Shown: positions 9,132-18,335, counted from the stretch's first letter. The stretch: DNA of 64,000 nt from Promethearchaeota archaeon (GCA_013375495.1 JABXKC010000016.1:1-64000), one strand, 5' to 3'. Notes: generated by a model from the sequence alone, not told the origin. Made by a program: numbers and translations.

Positions 9132-9527
9132 TTATTTAGGTTTGAAATCCAGAGAAATCGAGTTCATACAATAACGTTGACCAGTAGGTTTAGGCCCATC
9201 GTCAAACACATGTCCCAAATGACCTCCACATTTATTGCATAGTACTTCTGTTCTTCTCATACCGAATTTATTATCTAGGGTCTTACTTACGCTAGAATTG
9301 TCAATAGGCGCTGAAAAGCTAGGCCAGCCTGAATTAGATTTGAATTTAGAGTTTGAATCAAACAGGGGAGTCCCGCATCCCGCACAATAATAAACGCCCT
9401 TTTTCTTATTATCCCAGTATTTGCCTGTGAAAGGTCGTTCAGTTCCTTTTAATCGTAGCACGCGATATTGTTCCTCAGTTAAATTTTCCTTCCATTCATC
9501 TTCGTTTTTAGTTTCTTTTTCTGTCAT
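9132..9527 (-). CDS. msrB: Peptide-methionine (R)-S-oxide reductase MsrB
   Basis: Reduces the R-epimer of methionine sulfoxide in proteins. 131 residues, typical single-domain MsrB. Two zinc CxxC pairs are visible (CAGCGTPLF and [12 protein letters not shown]), together with SGWPSF and the catalytic-Cys region [13 protein letters not shown]. The start ATG at 9527 precedes an acidic stretch. The gene is not linked to msrA, which is near 59.3 kb in this window; together they cover both sulfoxide epimers. Confidence 0.96.
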   Translation of the reverse strand: MTEKETKNEDEWKENLTEEQYRVLRLKGTERPFTGKYWDNKKKGVYYCAGCGTPLFDSNSKFKSNSGWPSFSAPIDNSSVSKTLDNKFGMRRTEVLCNKCGGHLGHVFDDGPKPTGQRYCMNSISLDFKPK

Positions 9528-9751
9528 CTTAAGTAGAAGAATAAAAGTAGAATTATTATATCTTTTTCTTATATCCTTTTAATTAAAGCCAAATTCTGTT
9601 AACAAATTGAAGTTAAAAAGAGCAAAAAGAGTATAAAATATTATTCGTTTACTTAAATAGTCTTAATCTGCATCAAAATTTTTAATTGGTTTCTATTTTT
9701 ATTATTATCATCAATATAATACCGTTGAAACAAAAAGAGATTGTTAAAAAA

Positions 9752-10840
9752 ATGCTGGATCCATGGGGTTCTTCTAATCATTTAGATGATGAGGATTACG
9801 AGAGAATAATAAGAGAATTTGGAATTGAAGAAGTCAGCGAAGTATTAAGAAAAAAGTTAATAAAAAATAGATTTTTCAGAAGAAAAATTATTTTTGGTCA
9901 TCGCGATTTAGGAGCGGTGTTTAAGGCAATTGAAGAAAACAAACCATGGACGGTTATGAGCGGTATTAAACCATCTGGACCGTACCATTTAGGGACTTCA
10001 ACTACTGCTTTAGAAATCGTTGAATTTCAAAAAATGGGGGGAACAGTGTATTATGGTATAGCAGATATTGAATCTTGGGAAGATAATGGAATTCCTTACG
10101 AAAAAGCGGAACCAAATGCTATAGATAATCTCGCTGACATATTAACATTTGGATTAGATCCTTCACCTGAGAAAGCATATATTTGGAGGCAATCTAAGGA
10201 GCCTTTGGTTAAAGACATTTGTTTTAAAGTAAGTAGATTAGTAACTCAAAACATGCTAAACGCAATTTACGGAGAGAAAACCTTCGGGCTCTATTTAGCC
10301 GCTCTGATCCAAGTAGGTGATATTGTTCTTCCTCAAGTTAGAGAAGGAGCACAACCAACTATAGTCCCAGTAGGAATCGATCAGGATCCACATATAAGAC
10401 TTACTAGAGATCTTACACGGAGGTATTATAAAACTTTTTTCTTACCTGGAGCAACATATCATTATCTTTTAGAAGGAATAGATGGATCAGATAAGATGGC
10501 TAAAAGAAATCCTAATAGTTCGTTCACTTTCAACGAATCTTTAGAATCGATAGAAAAGAAAGTTAAGGGTGCTTTGACTGGTGGTCGCAAAAATAAGAAA
10601 CAGCAACAAGAACTCGGGGGAGAACCTGGAAAATGTATGATTTATAAAATGTTGATGTATCACTTTGAAGAAGATGATGATGTATTAGCTGATGAATTTG
10701 AAAGATGTATTAAAGGAGAGTTATTGTGTGGTGAACATAAATCGCAATGCGTTGAGAAGGTCTTGAATTTTATTAAGCATCATCAAGAGCAAAAAGAAAA
10801 AAATATCGATATAGCGAGAAAACTCTTAAAAATTGATTAG
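9752..10840 (+). CDS. trpS: Tryptophanyl-tRNA synthetase (archaeal type)
   Basis: Class I aminoacyl-tRNA synthetase charging tRNA-Trp. About 362 residues from ATG 9752 (MLDPWGSSNH), a start typical of archaeal/eukaryotic TrpRS and preceded by a GAGAT element. The frame is open upstream to TTGs at 9725 and 9686, the latter adding a hydrophobic stretch that is unlikely to be translated. The HIGH-equivalent is SGPYHLGTS (about 73-81) and the KMSKS-equivalent is SDKMAKRNPNS (about 245). VPVGIDQDPHIRLTRDL is the substrate-pocket segment expected of the archaeal class. It stands alone and converges on the Rag-like GTPase gene. Confidence 0.95.
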   Translation: MLDPWGSSNHLDDEDYERIIREFGIEEVSEVLRKKLIKNRFFRRKIIFGHRDLGAVFKAIEENKPWTVMSGIKPSGPYHLGTSTTALEIVEFQKMGGTVYYGIADIESWEDNGIPYEKAEPNAIDNLADILTFGLDPSPEKAYIWRQSKEPLVKDICFKVSRLVTQNMLNAIYGEKTFGLYLAALIQVGDIVLPQVREGAQPTIVPVGIDQDPHIRLTRDLTRRYYKTFFLPGATYHYLLEGIDGSDKMAKRNPNSSFTFNESLESIEKKVKGALTGGRKNKKQQQELGGEPGKCMIYKMLMYHFEEDDDVLADEFERCIKGELLCGEHKSQCVEKVLNFIKHHQEQKEKNIDIARKLLKID

Positions 10841-10847
10841 GAATTAA

Positions 10848-11783
10848 TTAAGATCGCGTTAGCAATGGTTTCAATAGCTCTATTAATTCGGACATAAAGT
10901 ATGAAAATTTCTCTAAAAGCGATTCCTTTAACTTTTCCTTAATAACTACAGAAACAAACAAAGACTCATTTTCTAATTCAATTCTATGCAGATACGATAT
11001 TAAGTCGTCCCCTATAGAGGATAGAGCGTAATTTGTTTCATACGATTCTTCTTGCATCCTTTTAAGTAAAAACAAATGTTCTTTAATAGATTCTATAAGT
11101 TCGACATATATCTCAGGCTCAATTATGTCCTTATAATACTCACTTACAATAATTCCATTTTTATCAAATAAAATTAACGATTCACTTTCAAATTGAATGA
11201 GATATTTTTCTAGCAACTCAGAGAGATCGAAAAATTTTTCGTCAAATACGGATAATCCATAGGAGATCAACTGAATTATTGAAATTATATCGTAAATTGA
11301 TGTTTGCTGAAATAATATTTTAAAGGACGGATATTTTTTTAATAAATGCTCTCTTAAAGATTCTATTTCTTCAATCATGCTTTCGTTTCCACTAAATTCA
11401 GGATCATACTTATGAAAGCTGACTATAAGGGGTACATCCATCTTATGCTTTTTAAAGTTCTGCAAGATTGCATCTAAATATATTAAGGAAGTTTCAATTC
11501 TTTCTGTGTCTTGAATATCAATGATATAAATAAGTAAGTCCGTGTCAGAAAAATATAGTTCTTGTTTTTCTTGATATAACTTTCTGTATTGCTCTTGTCC
11601 TCCCATATCCCAAAAAACTATTCGGTTTTTTAGAAATTCCGTTGCTTGATATTCAACTCGTATAGTTGGTGTGAGGGATATTACATCTTTTTGAAAGTCG
11701 TATTTTTTATTTAGAGCCGTAAGAATTGATGTTTTGCCCGCATTATCCAAACCGGCTACAATTACTTTAATAATTCTTTCCAT
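10848..11783 (-). CDS. Rag/Arf-like small GTPase with C-terminal roadblock/longin-like domain
   Basis: 311-residue Ras-superfamily protein with a G domain and a C-terminal domain. G1 is GLDNAGKTS (11-19, Arf/Rag style), the switch II region is FWDMGGQEQYR (57-67) with the catalytic Gln kept, and the G4 position is HKYD (124-127), where Ras has NKxD. An HKxD G4 and a WDxGGQ motif are features of the Gtr/Rag family. Residues from about 190 to 311 look like a longin/roadblock-type fold (ESESLILFDKNGIIVSEYYK). Rag-like GTPases with such tails are known from Asgard archaea. No lipid-attachment cysteine is seen. It is probably a peripheral membrane or nutrient-signalling switch, which is an inference. 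Confidence 0.8.
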   Translation of the reverse strand: MERIIKVIVAGLDNAGKTSILTALNKKYDFQKDVISLTPTIRVEYQATEFLKNRIVFWDMGGQEQYRKLYQEKQELYFSDTDLLIYIIDIQDTERIETSLIYLDAILQNFKKHKMDVPLIVSFHKYDPEFSGNESMIEEIESLREHLLKKYPSFKILFQQTSIYDIISIIQLISYGLSVFDEKFFDLSELLEKYLIQFESESLILFDKNGIIVSEYYKDIIEPEIYVELIESIKEHLFLLKRMQEESYETNYALSSIGDDLISYLHRIELENESLFVSVVIKEKLKESLLEKFSYFMSELIELLKPLLTRS

Positions 11784-12040
11784 AGTATCAAACCATTACT
11801 CATCAAAAATATATCAAAATTTAAAAAAAACCTATAGAACCTTTTTCAAATGAAGAATATAATGAAATTTTTTAGTTACAAGTGAAATTCATTATTTTTA
11901 ATCTTATTGCCTTTTTCTTATTTGCGTCCTTCTATCTCAAATCTCTAATATTACTCGAAAAATACATACATGACACTACTATTTTTTATTGATTATCATT
12001 TTAATTTGGTCAAAATACTAATTTAAAAAAGAGGATTTAA

Positions 12041-12262
12041 TTGATAGAAGAAGAAAACAACTTTTTGGAATTTCTAAAGTACCAAATAATTCAGAAGAAC
12101 AAGTTTGAACACGTGGTTCGAAAGATTCCACTCTTTAAAAGTATGATACAAGAACGCCATAAAACTATCGTAAAGACGATAGATAAGTTTGAAGACAATC
12201 GCCGTCGTGAAGTTTACAACATGCTCGTTGAACAGTTTAGCAATATATCAAAAAGAATATAA
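12041..12262 (+). CDS. Small helical protein of unknown function
   Basis: 73 residues beginning at a TTG behind a good GAGGAT Shine-Dalgarno element 5 nt upstream, which supports translation. The sequence is charged and predicted entirely helical, with a basic centre (VVRKIPLFKSMIQERHKTIV) and DNRRREVYNMLVEQF near the end. There are no cysteines, membrane segment or recognised family. It stands alone and is followed immediately by an oligo-T terminator. Confidence 0.55.
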   Translation: MIEEENNFLEFLKYQIIQKNKFEHVVRKIPLFKSMIQERHKTIVKTIDKFEDNRRREVYNMLVEQFSNISKRI

Positions 12263-12263
12263 A

Positions 12264-12271
12264 TTTTTTTT
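12264..12271 (+). terminator. Oligo-T terminator after the 73-aa gene
   Basis: Eight consecutive T residues directly follow the stop codon, with more T-rich sequence to 12282. Archaeal RNA polymerase terminates at such runs. Confidence 0.45.
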
Positions 12272-12289
12272 CATTTTATTTTCAAGTGT

Positions 12290-12712
12290 TTATTCACCGA
12301 TAATTTGACAGTATAGGGTCCTATGCCGACCTTTTTCGTCGTTTTCTATAAAGATCACCTGCTGCCATGTGCCAAATATTAACTTCTTATTATGAAATGG
12401 GAATGTTTGGGAGGTTTTGAGGAGAAAACTTCTTAGATGCCCTGCTCCATTATAGTCGTGCCAAGTTTTGTGGTGGGCGTAATCTTTTTTGTAGGGGATT
12501 ATTTTTTCTAGAAATTCTTCAATATCATGCTGGACTAATCCGGGTTCGTATTCAACAGTCGATATCGCGCCAGTGGATCCCGCAACATGAACATTCACTA
12601 TACCATCTTTCAATCCCGTTTTTTCAATTGCGTTTTGCACTTGGGAAGTAATATTAATTACATCACAATAAGCTTTAGTTTTTAGATCAAACTTTTCTAA
12701 TATAACGGTCAT
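12290..12712 (-). CDS. YjbQ / UPF0047 family protein
   Basis: Single-domain protein of the YjbQ (UPF0047) family, a trimeric fold annotated by similarity as secondary thiamine-phosphate synthase. About 140 residues from ATG 12712; a GTG four codons upstream (12724) is an alternative. Family features are GIVNVHVAGSTGAISTVEYE, the HHKTWHDYNGAGHLRSFLL stretch with conserved His and Asp, and GTWQQVIFIENDEKGRHRT near the end. The true cellular role of the family is still uncertain. Neighbours give no thiamine context. Confidence 0.88.
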   Translation of the reverse strand: MTVILEKFDLKTKAYCDVINITSQVQNAIEKTGLKDGIVNVHVAGSTGAISTVEYEPGLVQHDIEEFLEKIIPYKKDYAHHKTWHDYNGAGHLRSFLLKTSQTFPFHNKKLIFGTWQQVIFIENDEKGRHRTLYCQIIGE

Positions 12713-12812
12713 GATTTCTTTCACTACTTCGTTATTTTTAATAATAAATTTAATTAATTATCCTAATTTAAAACTATATATATTACAGAACTTATTAGCT
12801 TCTTGAATTAAA

Positions 12813-13232
12813 ATGAGTGACAAGCTGGACGAATTCTTAAAAAAAATTCACGACCCGAAAAATAACCTTCCACTTTATATTACTATAATCGTACGCCCTG
12901 GTAAAAAGTTAGTTGATATCAAAATAAAAAAGGAAGAAGCAAATATTTTAAGAGTAATTGCTCACGCAGAGAAAACAACGGGTTATTTTATCCATTCATT
13001 TCACATTCCAATAAAAAATATAGGACTTTCTCCAGATTCCCGAGATAAAGAAATTCTCGCAACTCTATCTAATCCAAATAAAATTCCAAATAAGGCTACT
13101 AAAGCTTTTGTTGAAGATATTTTAAGGAAGTATCTTAATATTTTACCGGAAAAAAAGAAGCATTACTTCAAAACGGAAAGATATAAGAAAAAGAAAGAAT
13201 TCCAAACCGGCGTTAAACTAAAAGGCTTTTAA
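12813..13232 (+). CDS. Conserved-looking basic protein of unknown function
   Basis: 139 residues that I do not recognise. The N-terminal two-thirds reads as a mixed alpha/beta domain (LPLYITIIVRPGKKLVDIKI, then TTGYFIHSFHIPIKNIGL) and the C-terminal third is strongly basic (PEKKKHYFKTERYKKKKEF), which suggests RNA or DNA contact. There is no membrane segment and no Cys. It ends exactly one base before the convergent tRNA-binding gene. Placement beside two tRNA-related genes is suggestive only. Confidence 0.6.
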   Translation: MSDKLDEFLKKIHDPKNNLPLYITIIVRPGKKLVDIKIKKEEANILRVIAHAEKTTGYFIHSFHIPIKNIGLSPDSRDKEILATLSNPNKIPNKATKAFVEDILRKYLNILPEKKKHYFKTERYKKKKEFQTGVKLKGF

Positions 13233-13568
13233 TTACTTTATCACACTCCCAATTGGGATGTTTTTTCCGTTCCTCTCATCTATTTCTAGTAAAAAAGGTT
13301 CACCGTTGAAATCAGCCGCTAAAAGCATTCCTTGACTTTCTAATCCCATAATCATTCTTGGTTTAAGATTAGCTAACACTACAATTTTCTTATTGATTAA
13401 TTCCTCTAATGAATAGAACTTAGAAATTCCAGTAATAATTTGTATCAAATTTTTCTCACCACAATCTACCATTAATCGATATAGATGCTTAGATTTTGGA
13501 ATTATTTCGCAATTCTTAATTAATCCAACACGTAAATCTAATTTTGTGAAGTCACTATAATCTATCAT
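13233..13568 (-). CDS. tRNA-binding OB-fold protein (MetRS-beta / Arc1p-EMAPII type)
   Basis: 111-residue stand-alone tRNA-binding domain, homologous to the C-terminal domain of many MetRS proteins and to Arc1p/EMAPII/Trbp111. Signature elements are FTKLDLRVGLIKNCEIIPKS, KHLYRLMVDCGE, QIITGISKFY, VVLANLKPRMIMGLESQGML and a final ERNGKNIPIGSVI. Such proteins dimerise and help deliver tRNA to synthetases. Its ATG overlaps the stop of trmI by one base (TAATG), so the two are probably translationally coupled, giving a two-gene tRNA operon. Confidence 0.92.
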   Translation of the reverse strand: MIDYSDFTKLDLRVGLIKNCEIIPKSKHLYRLMVDCGEKNLIQIITGISKFYSLEELINKKIVVLANLKPRMIMGLESQGMLLAADFNGEPFLLEIDERNGKNIPIGSVIK

Positions 13569-14443
13569 TATTCCTCACCACCCCTTAAAGGCATACCGTT
13601 TAATTTCACAAACTCGTCTTGTTTTGGTTTCTTTTCTCGATAAGGGTTCTTTATATCTTTGATTTTTCTTGCAAAAGTCATGTACCCAGTATGCCCAATC
13701 ATTCGAACTTCGGGATGAGTTGCGTTCTCCTTTACTTGAAATTTCCTTTTTATTAATTCATATGTGTTTATTTCGTAAAATCCGTTCTCTTGTAGAGCAA
13801 AAGTTGTTTTTTTCACTTGTTCTATTGTTGGTGAAAAAGAAACTAAAGTTCCACTGAGTTTCAGATAAGTTTTAATTCTTTCAATTGCCTTCCAAGGTTG
13901 TGGCATATCTAAAACAACAGAATCAACATTAGTGTGTTCAAAATCATCGATTAAAATATCTCCGTATTGAATTGAAACGAAATCTTGTAAGTTAGCCTTA
14001 ATAACATTTCTTAAAGCCCTCTTCAAACTTTTTTCTCTAATATCATAAGAATAAATATATCCATCTGGGCGGACATAATTTCCTAAAATACATGTTAATG
14101 CTCCAGAACCACATCCCGCTTCGATAACTTTACTACCAGGTCCGATTCCAGAATACACTAAGATTAACCCTGCGTCTTCGGGATATATTATTTGAGTTTT
14201 ACGACTCATATGAATCACGTAATCGGAGGGTAAGGGTTTAAGAACATAGAATTTATACCCTTGAGTTTCATACGGTTGAGAAAAAACTACAGAACCAAAC
14301 GGTTTTCCAATAATTTCGTCGAATTTTATGATACCTTTATGAGTTTGAAATTCTTCTCCTTCTTTAACAGTAACCAACCACTTTCTTCTATTATCAAGAA
14401 TTAAGTAAATTAAATCGTTCTTTTTTATCATTTCTTCTGCCAT
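13568..14443 (-). CDS. trmI: tRNA (adenine-N1)-methyltransferase TrmI
   Basis: SAM-dependent methyltransferase that makes m1A in the T-loop of tRNA (positions 57/58 in archaea). 291 residues: an N-terminal beta-barrel domain (KNDLIYLILDNRRKWLVTV) then a Rossmann methyltransferase domain. SAM motif I is VIEAGCGSGALTCIL (about 105-119). The catalytic-site motif is LDMPQPWKAIE (about 179), equivalent to DLPxPW of the family. FDEIIGKPFGS, RKTQIIYPEDAGLIL and HTGYMTFARKI are further family elements. It lies first in an operon with the tRNA-binding OB-fold protein. Confidence 0.93.
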   Translation of the reverse strand: MAEEMIKKNDLIYLILDNRRKWLVTVKEGEEFQTHKGIIKFDEIIGKPFGSVVFSQPYETQGYKFYVLKPLPSDYVIHMSRKTQIIYPEDAGLILVYSGIGPGSKVIEAGCGSGALTCILGNYVRPDGYIYSYDIREKSLKRALRNVIKANLQDFVSIQYGDILIDDFEHTNVDSVVLDMPQPWKAIERIKTYLKLSGTLVSFSPTIEQVKKTTFALQENGFYEINTYELIKRKFQVKENATHPEVRMIGHTGYMTFARKIKDIKNPYREKKPKQDEFVKLNGMPLRGGEE

Positions 14444-14628
14444 TGTTAGCCCTATATCAATAATATGATTTCTTTTTATAAAGTTAGATTTACTCTAAAG
14501 CCATCGTGTTATTAATTTTACATAAGTGTAATTTTTCTTTACTAAATAGAAAAATATAAACGAGATTTTGCAAAAAATATTAAATCAATGCTAAATTGAA
14601 ATACTCAATCATTGTTTATGCAACCTTT

Positions 14629-14637
14629 TTTATAAAT
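14629..14637 (+). promoter_or_regulatory. TATA box implying a leaderless transcript
   Basis: TTTATAAAT is centred about 26 nt before the ATG at 14658 and only 13 nt before the ATG at 14646. Given the archaeal TATA-to-start spacing, transcription should begin at or next to 14658, favouring that ATG on a leaderless mRNA. Confidence 0.5.
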
Positions 14638-14657
14638 ACTCGTTAATGAATTTATCT

Positions 14658-15575
14658 ATGAGTAGGGCTAACACAAATACTTCCCAAAGTTCAAAAAACT
14701 CTTTTAAGGAACTTCAATTCCAAATTGAAGAATTTAAACAAAAACGGGACGATTTAAATAAGAAAACTAAGAAATTCATTAATAAATTACAGGAAATTGA
14801 TGTTAAAATCGAGGATTATTTAAATCTTGCTAAAAACGATTATAAAAAGAAGCGGGATTATTGGAATAGTAAGGTAAAGAGTTTAAAAGATAAGAAAATA
14901 GAATATAAGAACATTTTAGATAAATTTATTGAAGAAAAAAAGAAAATTCTAGAAGAAAGTAAAAGCGGAAAAGGAACTAAGAAGTACGTATCAGTAAAGC
15001 AAATCGATAAAAAAATCGAGAATTTAGAGCGAAGAATTGAAATCGAGAATTTAGATATTCTCGAAGAAAATGCAATGGTAGACAAAATTAGAGAACTAGC
15101 TCAAGTTAAACAAGAATTCTTAGCTACGCAACAAGACAGTGATTTTTTTAAAATAGAGCGAAAAATTCAGATAGTTAAAATAAATTTGAATAAAATTTAC
15201 GAACAATTGAATAAGTGGTCAAACAAATCTCAAGATTACCATGCTAAGATGCATGATATTTACCAAACTGTCAATGGATTAAGAGAGAGAAAGAAAACTC
15301 TAGAAGAAGAATTAATCGAGAATAAAAAAGCAGCAGACGCATACCACGAGAAATTTTTAAGGGTTATGAGAAAATTAAAAAAGGATTCAAAAGGGAAACG
15401 GCCAACATATGCGTCTAAAAAGCCAAAAGTGTCTAGAAAACGAACCAATTTTAAAAACGAAGAGTTAGAAAAATTAAAACAAGATAAACTAGCTGTTGCT
15501 TTAGAAAAGCAGAAGTCTGGAAGAAAATTAAATCTGTATGAAGCTCGATTAATCCTTGAAAGCTCCAAGGAGTAG
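14658..15575 (+). CDS. Archaeal coiled-coil protein (COG1340-like)
   Basis: 305 residues from ATG 14658, chosen from the TATA-box spacing; the ATG at 14646 would add four residues. Almost the whole protein (about residues 15-240) is charged, heptad-patterned helix rich in Lys, Glu and Leu, and it ends in a basic tail (KGKRPTYASKKPKVSRKRT). It resembles the family of uncharacterised archaeal coiled-coil proteins COG1340, often annotated as phosphoserine phosphatase-like without evidence. Residues KIRELAQVKQEFLA and KWSNKSQDYHAKMHDIYQTV fit that family. There is no membrane segment. A structural or ribosome-associated role is possible but unproven. Confidence 0.75.
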   Translation: MSRANTNTSQSSKNSFKELQFQIEEFKQKRDDLNKKTKKFINKLQEIDVKIEDYLNLAKNDYKKKRDYWNSKVKSLKDKKIEYKNILDKFIEEKKKILEESKSGKGTKKYVSVKQIDKKIENLERRIEIENLDILEENAMVDKIRELAQVKQEFLATQQDSDFFKIERKIQIVKINLNKIYEQLNKWSNKSQDYHAKMHDIYQTVNGLRERKKTLEEELIENKKAADAYHEKFLRVMRKLKKDSKGKRPTYASKKPKVSRKRTNFKNEELEKLKQDKLAVALEKQKSGRKLNLYEARLILESSKE

Positions 15576-15832
15576 GATTAATGAGATATTGGTTCTATTA
15601 TTCTGTTCGTATTTACTACATTTAATCAAGATTTTTATTGAATACTATTTTTGTAATGGTTAAATCTTATCCTATAATTTACCGAACTCCTATAATACAT
15701 TCTTCTTAGAAAATGCTGTTTTTAACGATATTTACCTCTCAAAACTTTCGAACTTGCCAAAAGGTTTAAAACAATTGGAAATTTATTTTTTTTTAATGTT
15801 AGAATTAAAATAAGAAATGGATTTGATTCAAA

Positions 15833-17161
15833 TTGAAAAAGAAAGTAGAAGAAATTAGAAATATCTTAATTGAACATAATGAGTTATTCAGTAACTCAAT
15901 CCCACTGATAGCTTCAGAAAATATTACTAGCCCAGCCGTTGACGAGGCGTGTAATAGCGATTTCTCTCATAGATACGCAGAAGGATGGGTCGGAGAGCGT
16001 GTTTATGCGGGGTGCAAATATATTGATATTATTGAAGATATCTGTATGGAACTTGCGAAAGAATATTTTAAGTGCGTTCACGCTGATGTAAGACCCGTTT
16101 CTGGCGTAGTAGCAAATCTGGCAATGTATAACGCATTTACATCAGAAAACAATGGAAAAATGTTAATAATGCCAATTCCAAAGGGTGGACACATATCCCA
16201 TGCGCCTAAATTTACGAAGAGTGGGATGGCAATTTATGGTACTGCCGGAACCGTGCGCGGATTGAATATTGAATATATGGCTTTTGACAATGATGAAATG
16301 AATATCGATCCAGACGCTACTGCCAAAATTATAAGGGAATTTAAACCAGAATTGGTGTTATTTGGTGGTTCTGTTTTTCTTTTTCCTCATCCTGTTAGAG
16401 AACTTAGTGAAGTCGCTAAAGAGGTGGACGCTAATGTTGGTTACGATGCAGCACATGTCGCTGGTTTGATAGGATCTGGTTACTTTCAAGATCCTTTAAA
16501 AGAAGGTGCTGACGCGATGACAATGAGCACCCATAAAACGCTTCCAGGACCTCAACATGGAACTCTTGTATCAGATAGAGAGGATTTAATTGATACTTTA
16601 AAACCCTGCATGTTTCCAGCATTATTATCTAACCATCATCTACATAATGTTGCGGGTTTGGCTATTACATTTGCAGAAATGCTAGAATTTGGTAAAGATT
16701 ATCATAAAAATGTAATTGACAACGCAAAAGCTTTAGGACAAGCGTTATACGAAAGGGGTATAAATGTCCTCATGGAACATAAAGGGTTTACTGAATCTCA
16801 TCAAATTGTAGTTGATATCACTAATTTTGAAAAAACTATTGGTTTAGGGGGAGATATTGAGAGGTTAGTAGAAGATGCGAATATTATTATTAACAGAAAC
16901 CTCTTACCTTGGGATATCGCACAGGGTAGACACTATAAAAACCCAGGTGGATTAAGGTTGGGAACCTCAGAAGTTACTCGTCTCGGAATGGGTAAAAGTG
17001 AAATGGTAGATATAGCAGATTTTTTCAAAGATTTACTAATTGACAAGAAAGATCCTAAGAAAGTTAAAAAAGAAGTTGCTGAGTTTAAAAAAGGTTTTCA
17101 AGAAATTCACTACTGTTTTCAATCTCCAAACAAAGCTTATGAATACATGAAATTCTATTAA
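15833..17161 (+). CDS. glyA: Serine hydroxymethyltransferase
   Basis: PLP enzyme that interconverts serine and glycine with transfer of a one-carbon unit to a tetrahydropterin. 442 residues, starting at TTG because no ATG or GTG occurs in frame near the N-terminus. Seen are PLIASENITSPAV, SHRYAEGWVGERVYAGCKY and the PLP-lysine motif MSTHKTLPGPQHG (about 231-243). Also present are the Asp/His region NVGYDAAHVAGLI and the C-terminal GGLRLGTSEVTRLGM substrate loop. Archaeal SHMT often uses tetrahydromethanopterin or a related pterin. It is monocistronic and followed by an oligo-T terminator. Confidence 0.95.
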   Translation: MKKKVEEIRNILIEHNELFSNSIPLIASENITSPAVDEACNSDFSHRYAEGWVGERVYAGCKYIDIIEDICMELAKEYFKCVHADVRPVSGVVANLAMYNAFTSENNGKMLIMPIPKGGHISHAPKFTKSGMAIYGTAGTVRGLNIEYMAFDNDEMNIDPDATAKIIREFKPELVLFGGSVFLFPHPVRELSEVAKEVDANVGYDAAHVAGLIGSGYFQDPLKEGADAMTMSTHKTLPGPQHGTLVSDREDLIDTLKPCMFPALLSNHHLHNVAGLAITFAEMLEFGKDYHKNVIDNAKALGQALYERGINVLMEHKGFTESHQIVVDITNFEKTIGLGGDIERLVEDANIIINRNLLPWDIAQGRHYKNPGGLRLGTSEVTRLGMGKSEMVDIADFFKDLLIDKKDPKKVKKEVAEFKKGFQEIHYCFQSPNKAYEYMKFY

Positions 17162-17164
17162 TTC

Positions 17165-17172
17165 TTTTTTTT
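17165..17172 (+). terminator. Oligo-T terminator after glyA
   Basis: Eight T residues begin 4 nt after the stop codon, followed by ATTTTA. This matches intrinsic archaeal termination. Confidence 0.45.
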
Positions 17173-17301
17173 ATTTTATAAATGTTTGATTAATCAAGAT
17201 TTAAGACCATTTTTTTATCTATATTCCCCGAGTATTAGTCTATTATTATTTTAAAAACTTTTTGATCTCAAATAACAAAACAAATTTTTCTGTAAGAGAA
17301 A

Positions 17302-17313
17302 ATATTTATAAAG
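17302..17313 (+). promoter_or_regulatory. TATA-box candidate of the ABC transporter operon
   Basis: ATATTTATAAAG is centred about 55 nt upstream of the ATG at 17363, predicting a start near 17333 with a short leader. Confidence 0.4.
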
Positions 17314-17362
17314 TTATTGTAAATAATATAACTTATAATGAAATCCAGTTGATAATGGCATT

Positions 17363-18334
17363 ATGAATTCTATTCAACAAGATAATATTGAAGATTATTA
17401 TATTTGGACAAATAACCTCACAAAAGTTTATGGAACTGGTACAAAAAAAGTGTTTGCCGTAGATGGAATAGATTTTGCAATGAGTTCAGGAGTTCATGGA
17501 TTTTTAGGTCCAAATGGTGCTGGAAAGACATCAACCATTAACATGTTAATTGGAGCCATTTCAATTACAGAAGGAGATGCTTTCTTAAGGGGTAAAAAGG
17601 CTGGTACTAAAAAAGCTAGAGAATTTATAGGATTTCTCCCTCAAGATCCTGCTTTTTATGAAAAACTTTCGGGACTAGAATATCTAATTTATTTAGCACG
17701 CTTGAATTCGATTCCTAAAAATATTGCAAAACAAAAAGCGCTTGATTTGCTGAAATTTTTTGATTTGATGGAAGAAAAGGATAGAAAAATCAAGACTTAT
17801 TCTATGGGTATGAAACAAAAAATAGGATTAGCAGCCGGATTAATCCACGATCCTAAACTCTTAATTTTAGATGAACCTACTAGCAACTTAGACCCTCTCG
17901 TAAGAAAAAAAATTATTGATTATGTGAGGAAAATCTCCGAAGATATGAGTATTTTTGTTTCAAGTCATGTACTTTCTGAAGTCGAACAGATGTGTGATAG
18001 AGTCACTATCATCAACAAGGGGAAGATCAAATTAACTGATACTGTACAAAATGTTAAAAAGTGGTTTTCTAGTTCTACTAATCTCTATGTAATTGATACC
18101 AATTCTAATGAGATGTTCCTATCCGTGATTAAAGGTTTAGAAATGATTACAGATGCTTGGATTGATGAAAAAGAAAAAAAAATTTATATCAATACTAGTG
18201 ATATCGAACAATTTCAAAAGGAAATACCAAAATTAATAATCGAAAAGGAAGTAATTCTAAAATCTTTTTATCAACCCGAATCAAGTCTTCAAGATGTATT
18301 TTTGGAAATTATAAATAAGGACGAGGGAATATAA
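17363..18334 (+). CDS. ABC transporter ATP-binding protein
   Basis: 323-residue ATPase of the CcmA/ABC-2 type export group. Walker A is GPNGAGKTS (49-57), the Q-loop is GFLPQDPAFYEKLSG, the signature is YSMGMKQKIGLAAGL (near 146) and Walker B is LLILDEPTSNLDP (near 165), followed by the H-loop SSHVLSEVEQMCD. A C-terminal domain of about 100 residues follows, as in Nod/Drr-type ATPases. Its stop is one base from the ATG of the permease gene, so the two form an operon. The substrate (drug, lipid or other) is not deducible. Confidence 0.93.
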   Translation: MNSIQQDNIEDYYIWTNNLTKVYGTGTKKVFAVDGIDFAMSSGVHGFLGPNGAGKTSTINMLIGAISITEGDAFLRGKKAGTKKAREFIGFLPQDPAFYEKLSGLEYLIYLARLNSIPKNIAKQKALDLLKFFDLMEEKDRKIKTYSMGMKQKIGLAAGLIHDPKLLILDEPTSNLDPLVRKKIIDYVRKISEDMSIFVSSHVLSEVEQMCDRVTIINKGKIKLTDTVQNVKKWFSSSTNLYVIDTNSNEMFLSVIKGLEMITDAWIDEKEKKIYINTSDIEQFQKEIPKLIIEKEVILKSFYQPESSLQDVFLEIINKDEGI

Positions 18335-18335
18335 A

